In this document: positions 30,663-39,588 of the stretch, in pieces
Position numbering within the stretch: the stretch's first letter is position 1
Layout of the letters: the number at the start of each line of letters is the position of its first letter
Origin: Phenylobacterium sp.
Lineage (GTDB): Bacteria > Pseudomonadota > Alphaproteobacteria > Caulobacterales > Caulobacteraceae
NCBI RefSeq assembly: GCF_030651185.1
Contig: NZ_JAUSCJ010000018.1
Coordinates: 62,001 to 126,000 of the forward strand
Direction: 5' to 3'
DNA length: 64,000 nucleotides
Position numbers and translations under genes: made by a program
The notes under the pieces: model-generated
The model's input: the letters and a program-made list of their open reading frames with translations, nothing else
Databases searched by the model: none
Told to the model about the DNA's origin: nothing

Positions 30663-31035
30663 AGGCGGTCTCGAGGCGGACGCGCGGGGCGCCTTCCTGC
30701 GGCTCGGTCTTCTTGTACATGGGCGTTTCCTTCTCCCCGAGGGCGACAGCGCCGCCGACCCGGAGCGACGGCGTCACGCGGAAATAGGCGCCCGCCTGCA
30801 CGTCGTTCCACTGCCTGTCCCGGCCGTCCGGTTCCTGCAGGTTGAGCGTTACCCCCCAGCGCCCCTTGCGCGCATCGAACTTCAGCGCCTTGGCCGCCTG
30901 AGGCGGCGCCAGAGCCGAGGTCTCGCTACGCACGGAAAAGTCGGTGGTCTTCTTCGTCGTTTGGGCATGAGCCATCGATCCGGCGCTCGAGATGAGAGCC
31001 GCGCCGACCAGCGCCATGACCGTCCGATTGAACAT
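30652..31035 (-). CDS. ntrZ: Periplasmic regulator NtrZ
   Basis: A 127-residue exported protein with a signal peptide over residues 1-24 (ending SMAHA). The mature part has a basic start (TTKKTTDFSVRSE) and a beta-rich end (RWGVTLNLQEP, AGAYFRVTPSLRVGGAVALGEKE, RVRLETAFKF). In Caulobacter NtrZ is a small periplasmic protein that modulates the NtrY-NtrX two-component system. Locus order (thiE, ntrZ, DUF3576, leuS) agrees with my memory of that genome. The start is the ATG at 31035; a GTG two codons upstream is possible. No ntrYX is in the window. Confidence 0.75.
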   Translation of the reverse strand: MFNRTVMALVGAALISSAGSMAHAQTTKKTTDFSVRSETSALAPPQAAKALKFDARKGRWGVTLNLQEPDGRDRQWNDVQAGAYFRVTPSLRVGGAVALGEKETPMYKKTEPQEGAPRVRLETAFKF

Positions 31036-31291
31036 AACCACCTATATGGCCCCTAAGCCCCGGCCCCGCCATGAGGAGCGAGACCGTTGATGCGATTAAA
31101 GTCGCGCCGCCGGTGAGGTCAACACGCCAAGGCGCCGCAGGCTGCCTCTGTAGGCAGATGGTTGGCGCCTGTGGCGGCGGAGCCACGCGATTCCTGTTTG
31201 GCGCCGCTTTGGGCGTTGCTATAGAGGCATCCGGCGCGGGGGCGGCGACGCGGCGAGATACCGACGCGAAACAGCGACTGGGAGCGGATAT

Positions 31292-31798
31292 ATGCCGTTT
31301 GTGCGTGGAGTTTGGATGCGTGGCGTGGCGACGGGGGTCTTGGCCCTCAGCCTTTCGGCGCTCGCGGCCTGCTCAAGTGGCGGCCCCAAGACCTTCCAGA
31401 GCCAGGAAGAGGGCGGTTTCCGATTCGGCCTCGGCGGGCGCGGCAAGTCCGCCCCGGCCAGCGAGCAGCCGACCATCGGCGTCAATGGCTATCTGTGGCG
31501 GGCGACCCTCGACACCCTGGCCTTCATGCCGCTCGCATCTGCCGACCCCTATGGCGGGGTGGTGATCACCGACTGGTACATCAATCCGGAAAAGGCCGAC
31601 GAGCGCTTCAAGTGCACGGTCTATATCCTGGATGCGCGCCTTCGCGCCGATGGCCTGAACGTGGCGGTCTTCAAGCAGACCCGCGACGCAGCGGGGACCT
31701 GGGTGGACGCGCCTTCGGCCAGCCAAACCGAGACCGACATCGAAAACGCCATCCTGACCAAGGCGCGTCAGCTTAAGCTCTCGAACATCCGGGGCTAA
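31292..31798 (+). CDS. DUF3576 lipoprotein
   Basis: A 168-residue putative lipoprotein. Signal and lipobox LSALAAC place the acylated Cys near residue 27. The folded part (GVNGYLWRATLDTLAFMPLASADPYGGVVITDWY, KCTVYILDARLRADGLNVAVFKQ) is the DUF3576 pattern, conserved across Alphaproteobacteria beside leuS and lptE. GGGAG lies seven bases before the ATG. A role in envelope or LPS biogenesis is suggested by neighbours but unproven. Confidence 0.85.
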   Translation: MPFVRGVWMRGVATGVLALSLSALAACSSGGPKTFQSQEEGGFRFGLGGRGKSAPASEQPTIGVNGYLWRATLDTLAFMPLASADPYGGVVITDWYINPEKADERFKCTVYILDARLRADGLNVAVFKQTRDAAGTWVDAPSASQTETDIENAILTKARQLKLSNIRG

Positions 31799-31917
31799 CG
31801 CCTCCGACGCGTTCGGGGATCTGACAAATACCGGGCGCGCCGAACTCATCAGGTCGGCGCGCTCTCGGCGTGTCCGGCCGCTTCCCTTCCTCAGTGAAAG
31901 CGCGCTAAGCCCCCGCC

Positions 31918-34503
31918 ATGGCCCGGTACAATCCCAAAGAAGTCGAACCCAAGTGGCGTAAGGCCTGGGCCGACGCCGACGTGTTCCGCGCGCAGATCGA
32001 TCACGCGCGCCCGAAATACTATGCCCTGGAGATGTTCCCTTATCCGTCGGGGAGCCTGCACATGGGCCATGTGCGCAACTACACGCTCGGCGACGCCAAC
32101 GCCCGGTTCAAGCGCGCCCGCGGCTTCAACGTCCTGCACCCCATGGGCTGGGACGGCTTCGGCCTGCCCGCAGAGAACGCCGCCATGGAGCGCGGCGTCG
32201 ATCCGCGCGCCTGGACCTACGCCAATATCGACAAGATGCGGGCCGAGCTGAAGCAGCTGGGCCTGTCCATCGACTGGTCCCGCGAATTCGCCACCTGCGA
32301 TCCGGCCTACTATGGCCAGCAGCAGGCCTGGTTCATCGATCTGATGGCCCGCGGCATGGTCTATCGCCGCGAGGGCGTGGTGAACTGGGACCCCGTCGAC
32401 CAGACCGTCCTGGCCAACGAACAGGTGGTGGACGGCCGCGGCTGGCGATCCGGCGCGGTGGTGGAGAAGCGCAAGCTGAACCAGTGGTTCATGCGCATCA
32501 CCGACTATGCCGACGCCCTGCTGGAGGGCCTGAAGACCCTGGACCGCTGGCCCGACAAGGTCCGGCTGATGCAGGAGAACTGGATTGGCCGCTCCAAGGG
32601 CCTGAAGTTCAGCTTCAAGTGGGCCGACGCCGCCCCGGAAGGCTTTGAGTCCGGCCTGGAGGTCTACACCACCCGTCCCGACACCCTGTACGGCGCGAGC
32701 TTTGTCGGCGTGGCCCCCGATCACCCCCTGGCCCAGCAGATCGCCGCCAAGGATCCCAAGGCCCAGGCCTTCATCGAGGCCTGCCGCAAGGGCGGCGCCT
32801 CGGAGGCCGAGATCGAAACCGCCGAGAAGATCGGCTTCGACACCGGCCTGACCGTGGCCCACCCCTTCGACCCGACCTGGCGGCTGCCGGTCTGGATCGC
32901 CAACTTCATCCTGATGGACTACGGCACGGGCGCCATCTTCGCCTGCCCGGCCCACGACCAGCGCGACCTGGACTTTGCCCGCAAGTACGCACTCCCGGTC
33001 AAGCCGGTGGTCCTGCCCCCCGGCGAGGACCCCGCCACCTATGACGTGGGCGCTGAGGCCTATACCGGTCCCGGAACCATCTTCCGCTCCGCCGACCTGG
33101 ACGGCCTGGAGATCGAGCCCGCCAAGGCCGCCGCCATCGCCCGCATCGAAGCCCTGGGCCTGGGCCAGGGCGCGACGGTGTTCCGCCTGCGCGACTGGGG
33201 CGTGGCCCGCCAGCGCGGCTGGGGCTGCCCGGTGCCGGTGGTCCATTGCGAAAAATGCGGCGTGGTCGCCGTGCCGAAGAGCCAGCTGCCCGTCGCCCTG
33301 CCGCAGGATCTGGACTTCTCCAAGCCCGGCAACGCCCTGGCCCGCCACCCCACCTGGAAAGAAACCACCTGCCCCGACTGCGGTGGCCCGGCGACGCGTG
33401 AGACCGACACCCTGGACACCTTCGTGGACTCGTCCTGGTACTTCGCCCGCTTCACCGACCCCACCGCCGCCGACCCGATCGACAAGGCCGCCGCCGACTA
33501 CTGGATGCCGGTGGACCAATATGTGGGGGGTATCGAGCACGCGGTCCTGCACCTGCTCTATGCCCGCTTCGTAAACCGCGCCCTGGCCGACGCCGGGATG
33601 CTGGAGGCCCGCGAGCCCTTCGCCGGCCTGTTCACCCAAGGGATGGTCACCCACGAGACCTACCGCCTGCAGAACGGCGACTGGGTCGAGCCCAAGGAGC
33701 TGGAGATCACGGCGGAGGGCAATACCCGCCGCGCCGTCCGCGTCTCCGACGGCCAGCCAGTGATCATCGGCGACATCGAGAAGATGTCGAAGTCCAAGCG
33801 CAACACCGTGGCGCCGGGCGACATTTTCGAGGTCTACGGCGTCGATGCCGCGCGACTGTTCGTGCTGTCGGACTCACCGCCCGAGCGGGATTCCATCTGG
33901 TCGACCTCTGGGGTTGAAGGGGCCTGGCGCTTCGTCAACCGGGTCTGGGCCGAGTTCGACGCCCAGCCGGAGGCCGTCGCCGCCGCTGATATCGCGTCCG
34001 ACCCCAAGGCCATGGCCCTGCGGGTCGCCACCCATCGCACCGTCAAGGCGGTCACCGAGGCCGTGGAGGGCTTCCGGTTCAATTCTGGCATCGCCCGCCT
34101 GTACGAGTTCCTGAACGCCCTGAAGGCCGCTCCGGCCGAGGGCGCGAGCCCCGCCCTGCTGGCGGCGCGGTCCGAGGCCCTGTCGGCCTTCGCCCGCCTG
34201 GTGTCGCCCTTCACCCCCCACCTGGCCGAGGAGGCCTGGGCCCGCATCGGCGGCGAAGGCATGGTGGTCTCCGCGCCGTGGCCCGACTTCGATCCGGCCC
34301 TGACGCAGGACGCCATCCGCATCCTGCCGGTTCAGGTCAACGGCAAGCGCCGGGGCGAGATTTCCGCGCCGGCCGGGGCCGAACCGGCCGATGTCGAGAA
34401 GATGGTGCTTGACGATCCCGAGATCGCACGGCGCCTTGAGGGCCTCACGATCCGCAAGGTGATCGTGGTCAAGGATCGCATCGTCAACATCGTGGCAAGC
34501 TGA
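31918..34503 (+). CDS. leuS: Leucyl-tRNA synthetase
   Basis: Class Ia synthetase of 861 residues that charges tRNA-Leu. The HIGH-type motif HMGH is at residues 48-51, the CP1 editing domain with [12 protein letters not shown] spans about 240-420, a zinc-type CEKCG and CPDCG pair follows, and KMSKSKRN is near residue 623. An anticodon-binding helical domain ends the protein. It opens a plus-strand run leuS-lptE-holA-hydrolase with gaps of 5 and 10 bp and then an overlap. Confidence 0.98.
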   Translation: MARYNPKEVEPKWRKAWADADVFRAQIDHARPKYYALEMFPYPSGSLHMGHVRNYTLGDANARFKRARGFNVLHPMGWDGFGLPAENAAMERGVDPRAWTYANIDKMRAELKQLGLSIDWSREFATCDPAYYGQQQAWFIDLMARGMVYRREGVVNWDPVDQTVLANEQVVDGRGWRSGAVVEKRKLNQWFMRITDYADALLEGLKTLDRWPDKVRLMQENWIGRSKGLKFSFKWADAAPEGFESGLEVYTTRPDTLYGASFVGVAPDHPLAQQIAAKDPKAQAFIEACRKGGASEAEIETAEKIGFDTGLTVAHPFDPTWRLPVWIANFILMDYGTGAIFACPAHDQRDLDFARKYALPVKPVVLPPGEDPATYDVGAEAYTGPGTIFRSADLDGLEIEPAKAAAIARIEALGLGQGATVFRLRDWGVARQRGWGCPVPVVHCEKCGVVAVPKSQLPVALPQDLDFSKPGNALARHPTWKETTCPDCGGPATRETDTLDTFVDSSWYFARFTDPTAADPIDKAAADYWMPVDQYVGGIEHAVLHLLYARFVNRALADAGMLEAREPFAGLFTQGMVTHETYRLQNGDWVEPKELEITAEGNTRRAVRVSDGQPVIIGDIEKMSKSKRNTVAPGDIFEVYGVDAARLFVLSDSPPERDSIWSTSGVEGAWRFVNRVWAEFDAQPEAVAAADIASDPKAMALRVATHRTVKAVTEAVEGFRFNSGIARLYEFLNALKAAPAEGASPALLAARSEALSAFARLVSPFTPHLAEEAWARIGGEGMVVSAPWPDFDPALTQDAIRILPVQVNGKRRGEISAPAGAEPADVEKMVLDDPEIARRLEGLTIRKVIVVKDRIVNIVAS

Positions 34504-34508
34504 GGCAC

Positions 34509-35000
34509 ATGGCTCGCATCGCAAGCATCGGCGCCCTGGCGCTCGCCGCCCTCGCCCTGGCGGGTTGCGGCTTCACGCCGCTGTACGGACGCCCCGGGGT
34601 CGGCGCGGCCCTTTCCTCGGTGCAGGTCTCGGCCCCCACGGGCAGGGCCGGCCAGTTGATGCGCGAGCACCTGGACGACGCGCTCTCCCGCGACTCCAAC
34701 CTCAAGCCGCAATACCGGATGGACCTGCAGATCTCCGAGCAGCGCTATCCCCGCGGGATCCGGGTCGACAACGTCGCCACCCGCTACGAATACGTGCTGA
34801 CCGCCGCCTATACCCTGGTCTCCACCGCCACCGGGGGCACGGCCAAGGTGGGCCGCGTGCGGGTCGAGGTGACCTACGACTCCGCCGACCAGCCCTATGC
34901 CTCGATCGCCGCCCAGCAGGACGCCCAGGACCGCGCCGCCGGCGAGGCCGCCCGCAAGATCGAGCTCGAGCTCGCCACCTGGCTGGCCGGCAAGTCTTAG
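34509..35000 (+). CDS. lptE: LPS-assembly lipoprotein LptE
   Basis: A 163-residue outer-membrane lipoprotein that plugs the LptD barrel for LPS insertion. Lipobox LALAGC sets the acylated C20, followed by GFTPLYG, the typical start of mature LptE. The rest (LKPQYRMDLQISEQRYPRGI, TRYEYVLTAAYTLV) fits the family. Gene order leuS-lptE-holA is classic for Proteobacteria. Confidence 0.92.
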   Translation: MARIASIGALALAALALAGCGFTPLYGRPGVGAALSSVQVSAPTGRAGQLMREHLDDALSRDSNLKPQYRMDLQISEQRYPRGIRVDNVATRYEYVLTAAYTLVSTATGGTAKVGRVRVEVTYDSADQPYASIAAQQDAQDRAAGEAARKIELELATWLAGKS

Positions 35001-35010
35001 GAATCGCCCG

Positions 35011-36063
35011 ATGATCCTCGCCAAGCGGCCGGACATCGAGCGTTTCCTGGGGTCGCCGGATAAGACCATCCGCGCGGCTCTGATCTATGGCCGCGACATG
35101 GGGGTGGTGCGCGACCGCGCCAACCAGCTGTCGAAAAAGGTCTGCGACCGGCCTGACGACCCCTTCGATGTGGCCCTGCTCACCGACGGCGACCTCGACA
35201 GCGACGGGGCGCGGCTGGAAGGCGAGCTGGCGGCCCAATCGCTGATGGGCGGCCGACGCCTAGTGCGGCTGAAGTTCGCCACCGAGAAGGCGGCGCTGGA
35301 CAAGATGACCGCCGAGGCCCTGACCCGTCACGCCGCCGGCGAACTCAACCCCGACGCCTTCCTGCTGATCGAGGCCGGGAATCTCGACCGCAACTCGGCC
35401 CTGCGCAAGGCCGCCGAGAAGGCCGCCGGCGCGGCGACCATCCCCTGCTATGAGGACGAGCCCGGCGATGTCGCGCGCCTGGTGCGCGAGAACCTGGCCA
35501 AGGACGGGGTGGGCCTGACCAGCGAGGCCCTGCAGGTCTTCGTCGGCCGCATGCCCAAGGAGCGCGGCGTGGCCCGCCAGGAGATCGAGCGCCTGGCCCT
35601 GTTCCTCGGCCCCGGCAGCGGCATGACCGCCACGCCCAAGGACCTCGAGGACTTCCTCGGCGTCGAGCCGGAGGCCTCGCTCTCCGACGCCGCCGCCGAC
35701 GCCTTCGGCGGTCGCCTGGCCGAAGCCCAGGCCGGCCTGCGCCGCGCCGCCGCCGAAGGGGAGGGCGGTCCCGCCGCCGTCCGGGCGCTCGGCATGTATC
35801 TGGGCCGCATGCGCCGCACCCTTACCCTGGCCAAGTCCGGCGCGGGCCTGCAGGAGGCCGCCAAGGCCTCTGGCGTGTTCTGGAAGAGCGAGCGGGAATT
35901 CCTGCGCCAGGCCCGCACCTGGACCCTGCCGGAACTCGACCGCATCCAGCCCGAGGTGCTGGCCGCCGACAAGGCGTGCAAGACGGCGGGCTCACCCGAC
36001 GCCCTGATCGCCGAGCGGCTGGCCCTGCAGATCGCCGGACGGGCCAAGCGGCTGGGCCTCTGA
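35011..36063 (+). CDS. holA: DNA polymerase III subunit delta
   Basis: Clamp-loader subunit of 350 residues that opens the beta clamp. It begins MILAKRPDIERFL and contains ALIYGRDMGVVRDRANQL (degenerate nucleotide-binding region) and the family carboxy-terminal helical collar (DALIAERLALQIAGRAKRLGL). The ATG at 35011 is 10 bp after lptE; the reading frame is open further upstream inside lptE in another phase. Its TGA overlaps the next ATG as TGATG. Confidence 0.94.
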   Translation: MILAKRPDIERFLGSPDKTIRAALIYGRDMGVVRDRANQLSKKVCDRPDDPFDVALLTDGDLDSDGARLEGELAAQSLMGGRRLVRLKFATEKAALDKMTAEALTRHAAGELNPDAFLLIEAGNLDRNSALRKAAEKAAGAATIPCYEDEPGDVARLVRENLAKDGVGLTSEALQVFVGRMPKERGVARQEIERLALFLGPGSGMTATPKDLEDFLGVEPEASLSDAAADAFGGRLAEAQAGLRRAAAEGEGGPAAVRALGMYLGRMRRTLTLAKSGAGLQEAAKASGVFWKSEREFLRQARTWTLPELDRIQPEVLAADKACKTAGSPDALIAERLALQIAGRAKRLGL

Positions 36064-37103
36064 TGCGACGCCTTCTCTTCGCCGCCGCCGTCCTGCTGGC
36101 CACCCCGGCGGTCGCGCAGACCGACCTGCTGGCCGCCTATGCCACCCCCCAGACCCTGGTCACCCTGCCGGACGGCCGGAAGCTGCACTTCCACTGCTCC
36201 GGCCTCGGCGGCCCGCTGGTGATCCTCGACGGCGGCTGGGGCGCCTCGGCGCTCAGCTGGCGCAGCGTGCAGCCTCAGGTGGCCACCATGACCCGGGTCT
36301 GCGCCATGGACCGGGCGGGGATGGGCTTCAGCAGCCCAGGCCCCCTGCCGCGCGACACCGCCTCCATCGTCGATGACCTGCGCGCCGCGTTGCAGACGCC
36401 GGACTTCCCCGGTCCCTACATCCTGGTGGGCCATTCCCTGGGCGGGATGGACATGCGGCTCTACGCGTCGCGCTATCCCGAGCAGGTGGCGGGCATGGTG
36501 CTGGTGGACCCGGCCAATCCGCATCAGGACAAGCGGTTCGCCGCGGTGTCTCCGACCGTGGCCGCCGTCACCCAGGGCGAAATCACCACCACCCGCCGCT
36601 GCGCCGACCTCGCCAAGGCGGGAACCCTGAAGCCGGGCGGGGCGGGGTGGGCGGCCTGCGGCGGCGATCCCCCCGCCGAGTGGCCCGACGACCTGCGCGC
36701 CCGCGTCATCGCCCAGCGCGCCGATCCCGCCGCGGCGGAACAGCGTCTCTCGGAGATCGAGAGCGTGGCCGAACCGGACTCCACCCAGGTCGAGTCCGCC
36801 AAGACCAGCCTGGGGGATATCCCCCTCATCGTGCTGACCGCCGAGGGCACGTCCAAGGATCCCTCGATCCCGGTCGCCGACCAGGCCGCCGTGGCCCGGC
36901 TATGGTCATGGATGCATGACGAGGCCGCCGCCCTGTCGGCCGGCGGATCTAATCGCCTGGTGCTGGGCAGCGGCCACAATATTCACAGCGAGAAGCCCGA
37001 CGTGGTCATCGGGGCGATCTCCGAGGTGATCGTGAAGGCTCGGTCCAAGGCCTTGCCGAAAACGGGCGAAAAACCGCCGATTGCGCCCCTCCTGAATAAC
37101 TAG
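36063..37103 (+). CDS. Exported alpha/beta hydrolase
   Basis: A 346-residue protein with a signal peptide (residues 1-18, LLFAAAVLLATPAVAQ). The nucleophile S125 is in VGHSLGGMD, the oxyanion strand in LDGGWGASALSW, and a late catalytic His in GSGHNIH. It is translationally coupled to holA through TGATG. The substrate is unknown; esterase or peptidase-like hydrolases of this fold are common. It is not part of the conserved lptE-holA-parB block as I remember it for Caulobacter. Confidence 0.8.
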   Translation: MRRLLFAAAVLLATPAVAQTDLLAAYATPQTLVTLPDGRKLHFHCSGLGGPLVILDGGWGASALSWRSVQPQVATMTRVCAMDRAGMGFSSPGPLPRDTASIVDDLRAALQTPDFPGPYILVGHSLGGMDMRLYASRYPEQVAGMVLVDPANPHQDKRFAAVSPTVAAVTQGEITTTRRCADLAKAGTLKPGGAGWAACGGDPPAEWPDDLRARVIAQRADPAAAEQRLSEIESVAEPDSTQVESAKTSLGDIPLIVLTAEGTSKDPSIPVADQAAVARLWSWMHDEAAALSAGGSNRLVLGSGHNIHSEKPDVVIGAISEVIVKARSKALPKTGEKPPIAPLLNN

Positions 37104-37148
37104 GATTATCGCTGGTAAATCAGCTAGTTACGCCTTCACGTGGCCGAT

Positions 37149-37157
37149 CTATCCACA
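37149..37157 (+). promoter_or_regulatory. DnaA-box-like site beyond the parB 3' end
   Basis: CTATCCACA differs from the DnaA consensus TTATCCACA only in the first base. It lies in the 139-bp gap between the hydrolase stop and the parB stop. A half-match to parS (TTCACGTGG, about 37135) is adjacent. Chance occurrence is possible. Confidence 0.35.
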
Positions 37158-37242
37158 GGCCTTCGCGCAAGGCCCGTGCTGGCATACGCATCGCCGCCCG
37201 CTGTGCGCCACAGAGCCGATTTTTGTTTGGCGGTTTTCGGAC

Positions 37243-38115
37243 CTAGGCGCGGGTCAGGCGCCTGCAGACCTCGTCGAGCTGTTCGAGGCTGGCATACTTC
37301 ACCCGCAGCTCACCGACCCCGCCCTTGTCGATCACCTCGACGGTCAGGCCGAGCGCTTCCGACAGGTCGACTTCCAGGGCCTGGGTGTCGGTATCCTTGG
37401 GGGGCTTCGGCGCCGAGACCTTGGGCGCCGCGCCACCGTTCGCCGACTTGCGGACCAGTGATTCGGTGTCGCGCACCGACAGACCCCTGGCGATCACCAG
37501 GTCGGCCAGGGCCAGGGGGTCATCGGCGCCGAGCAGGGCGCGCGCGTGACCCGCGGTGATCTGGCCCCCCATCAGGTAGTGCCGGACCGGATCAGGTAGG
37601 GCCAGCAGGCGGACCAGGTTGGCGACGTGGCTGCGGCTCTTGCCGACCGCGTCGGCCACCTCGGCGGCGCTGCGGCCGTGGATCTCCACCAGCTGCTGAT
37701 AGGCGCTGGCCTCTTCGATGGGGTTGAGGGCCGAACGCTGGACGTTCTCGATGACCCCGATCTCCAGGACCTGGGCGTCGCCCAGCTCACGGACCAGGGC
37801 CGGCAGGACGTGCAGGCCCGCCTTCTGGCTGGCGCGCCAGCGGCGCTCGCCGGCGACGATCTCATAGTGGCCGTCCATGTCCGGCGCGGGCCGCACCAGG
37901 ATCGGCTGCAGCACGCCCTTCTCACGGATCGAGGCGGCCAGTTCCTCGATCTCGTCCTCCGAGAACACCCAACGGGGCTGCTTCTCGTTGCGATGGATCA
38001 GCTCGATGGGAATGTCGCGCAGGCCGCCAGCGGCCCCCGCATCCACCGGGGTTTCCTCAACCTCGCCCAGCAGGGCCGACAGCCCCCGGCCCAGTCCGCG
38101 TTTCTCGACCATCAT
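37243..38115 (-). CDS. parB: Chromosome-partitioning protein ParB
   Basis: CTP-dependent clamp of 290 residues that loads at parS and spreads. Motifs: ENEKQPR-type HRNEKQPRW (about 41-49), the CTP-binding GERRWR (89-94), ENVQR in VIENVQRSALNPIEEA, the helix-turn-helix (VADAVGKSRSHVANLVRLLALP) and a carboxy-terminal dimer domain. It is 8 bp downstream of parA in one operon. Four parS-like sites lie 2 to 7 kb away toward the origin. Confidence 0.97.
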   Translation of the reverse strand: MMVEKRGLGRGLSALLGEVEETPVDAGAAGGLRDIPIELIHRNEKQPRWVFSEDEIEELAASIREKGVLQPILVRPAPDMDGHYEIVAGERRWRASQKAGLHVLPALVRELGDAQVLEIGVIENVQRSALNPIEEASAYQQLVEIHGRSAAEVADAVGKSRSHVANLVRLLALPDPVRHYLMGGQITAGHARALLGADDPLALADLVIARGLSVRDTESLVRKSANGGAAPKVSAPKPPKDTDTQALEVDLSEALGLTVEVIDKGGVGELRVKYASLEQLDEVCRRLTRA

Positions 38116-38123
38116 CGTTTTCC

Positions 38124-38942
38124 TCAGGCGGCCTTGGCGCGGCGATCGCGCTCACGCAGCACCACTTCGCGGGCCAGCTTCAGATAGGCCTGGCTGCCGG
38201 CGCATTTCAGGTCATAGACCAGCACCGGCTTGCCGAAGCTGGGCGCCTCGGACACCCGGACGTTCCTGGGGATCACCGTGGCGTAGACCGTGCCGCCGAA
38301 GTGGTGGCGCACGTCCTTGGCCACCTGTTCCGACAGGCTGTTGCGCCGGTCATACATGGTCAGCACCACCCCCTGGATCTCCAGGTTCGGATTGAGGCTG
38401 CCCCGCACCAGCTCGACGGTGCGCATCAGCTGGCTGAGGCCTTCCAGCGCGAAGAACTCGCACTGCAGGGGCACCAGCACCGCATCCGACGCCGCCATGG
38501 CGTTGACGGTCAGCAGGTTCAGGGACGGCGGGCAGTCGATCAGCACATAGGTGTAAGAGCCCGCCTGGCGGATCGGATCGATGGCGTCGCGCAGCTTGAA
38601 CGAGCGGCGGGCCTGCTGGCCCAGCTCCAGCTCGACGCCGGAGAGGTCAGCGTGGGCCGGGACGATGTCCAGGCCGGGCAGGGCGGTGGCGACGATGGCG
38701 TCGGTGATGGGGGCGTCCCCCATCAGCACGTCATAGAGGGTGACCTTGCGCTTGGCGTGCGGAATGCCGAGGCCGGTCGAGGCGTTGCCCTGCGGATCGG
38801 AATCGATCAGCAGCACCCGCTCGCCGACCGCGGCCAGCGCTGTGCCCAGGTTGATGGCGGTCGTGGTCTTGCCCACGCCCCCCTTCTGGTTGGCGACCAC
38901 CAGGACGCGGAGCGCCCGATGCGGTGTCTGATCAGCGGCCAC
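38124..38942 (-). CDS. parA: Chromosome-partitioning ATPase ParA
   Basis: Walker-type DNA-binding ATPase of 272 residues that pulls ParB-parS complexes. Deviant Walker A KGGVGKTT lies at residues 20-27, Walker A' LIDSDPQGN and Walker B VLIDCPPSL follow. I place the start at the GTG at 38942 (VAADQTPHRALRVLVVANQ), giving the normal length; the open frame further upstream lies within rsmG. The GTG overlaps the last 11 bp of rsmG, so translation is probably coupled. Operon order is mnmG-rsmG-parA-parB. Confidence 0.97.
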   Translation of the reverse strand: MAADQTPHRALRVLVVANQKGGVGKTTTAINLGTALAAVGERVLLIDSDPQGNASTGLGIPHAKRKVTLYDVLMGDAPITDAIVATALPGLDIVPAHADLSGVELELGQQARRSFKLRDAIDPIRQAGSYTYVLIDCPPSLNLLTVNAMAASDAVLVPLQCEFFALEGLSQLMRTVELVRGSLNPNLEIQGVVLTMYDRRNSLSEQVAKDVRHHFGGTVYATVIPRNVRVSEAPSFGKPVLVYDLKCAGSQAYLKLAREVVLRERDRRAKAA

Positions 38943-39588
38943 GGCGCAACTTCCTAACCCGTACGATGCGCCCGCGCGCATCACTGAAACTGGGGAGCAC
39001 TTCGGCCTCGAAGGTCCAGGATTTAGAGGCCTCTTCCATCTCAGCCGCCACATCTTGCCCCTTGAGGAACAGGGCGGTGGCGCCGCGCTTCAGGTAGGGC
39101 TGGGCATACCCAAGCAACCGGGTCATCGGCGCGCAAGCCCGGGCGGTGACGATATCCACAGTCAGGGACAAGTCCTCCGCACGTGAATTGTGAATCGTCG
39201 CCGGAAGGTTCAGGGCGGTCACCACCTCGGTCAGGAAGCGGCAGCGCTTGGCCATACTTTCCACGAGATGGATGTGGAAGCCGGGGCGGTTTTTCTGAAG
39301 GATCGCCAGCACAATACCCGGCAAACCTGCGCCCGCGCCGAGATCCGCCCAGGTCAGGGCCTGCGGCTCCAGGGGCAGGATCTGGGCCGAATCCCAGGCG
39401 TGCCGCGACCAGAAGATGTCGAGGGTGGAGGGGCCCACCAGGTTCATCTTCTGGTTCCAGTCCTCCAGGTATGACCGGTATTGCTGGAGGTCGGCGATGA
39501 CGCTTTCGTCGGCGCCGGTGGCCATGGCGAAATCGGCGGCGGTCTCGACCTCGATGGGCACGACCTCGGTCGGAAGGGCGTCGGACAT
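38932..39588 (-). CDS. rsmG: 16S rRNA (guanine-N7)-methyltransferase RsmG
   Basis: A 218-residue SAM-dependent enzyme that methylates G527 of 16S rRNA. Motifs: LADLGAGAGLPGIVLAI-type WADLGAGAGLPGIVLAIL (SAM loop), HLVESMAKRCRFL, and VTARACAPMTRLLGYAQPYL. Its ATG overlaps the mnmG stop by one base (TGATG), and parA starts inside its 3' end. Confidence 0.95.
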   Translation of the reverse strand: MSDALPTEVVPIEVETAADFAMATGADESVIADLQQYRSYLEDWNQKMNLVGPSTLDIFWSRHAWDSAQILPLEPQALTWADLGAGAGLPGIVLAILQKNRPGFHIHLVESMAKRCRFLTEVVTALNLPATIHNSRAEDLSLTVDIVTARACAPMTRLLGYAQPYLKRGATALFLKGQDVAAEMEEASKSWTFEAEVLPSFSDARGRIVRVRKLRRGR

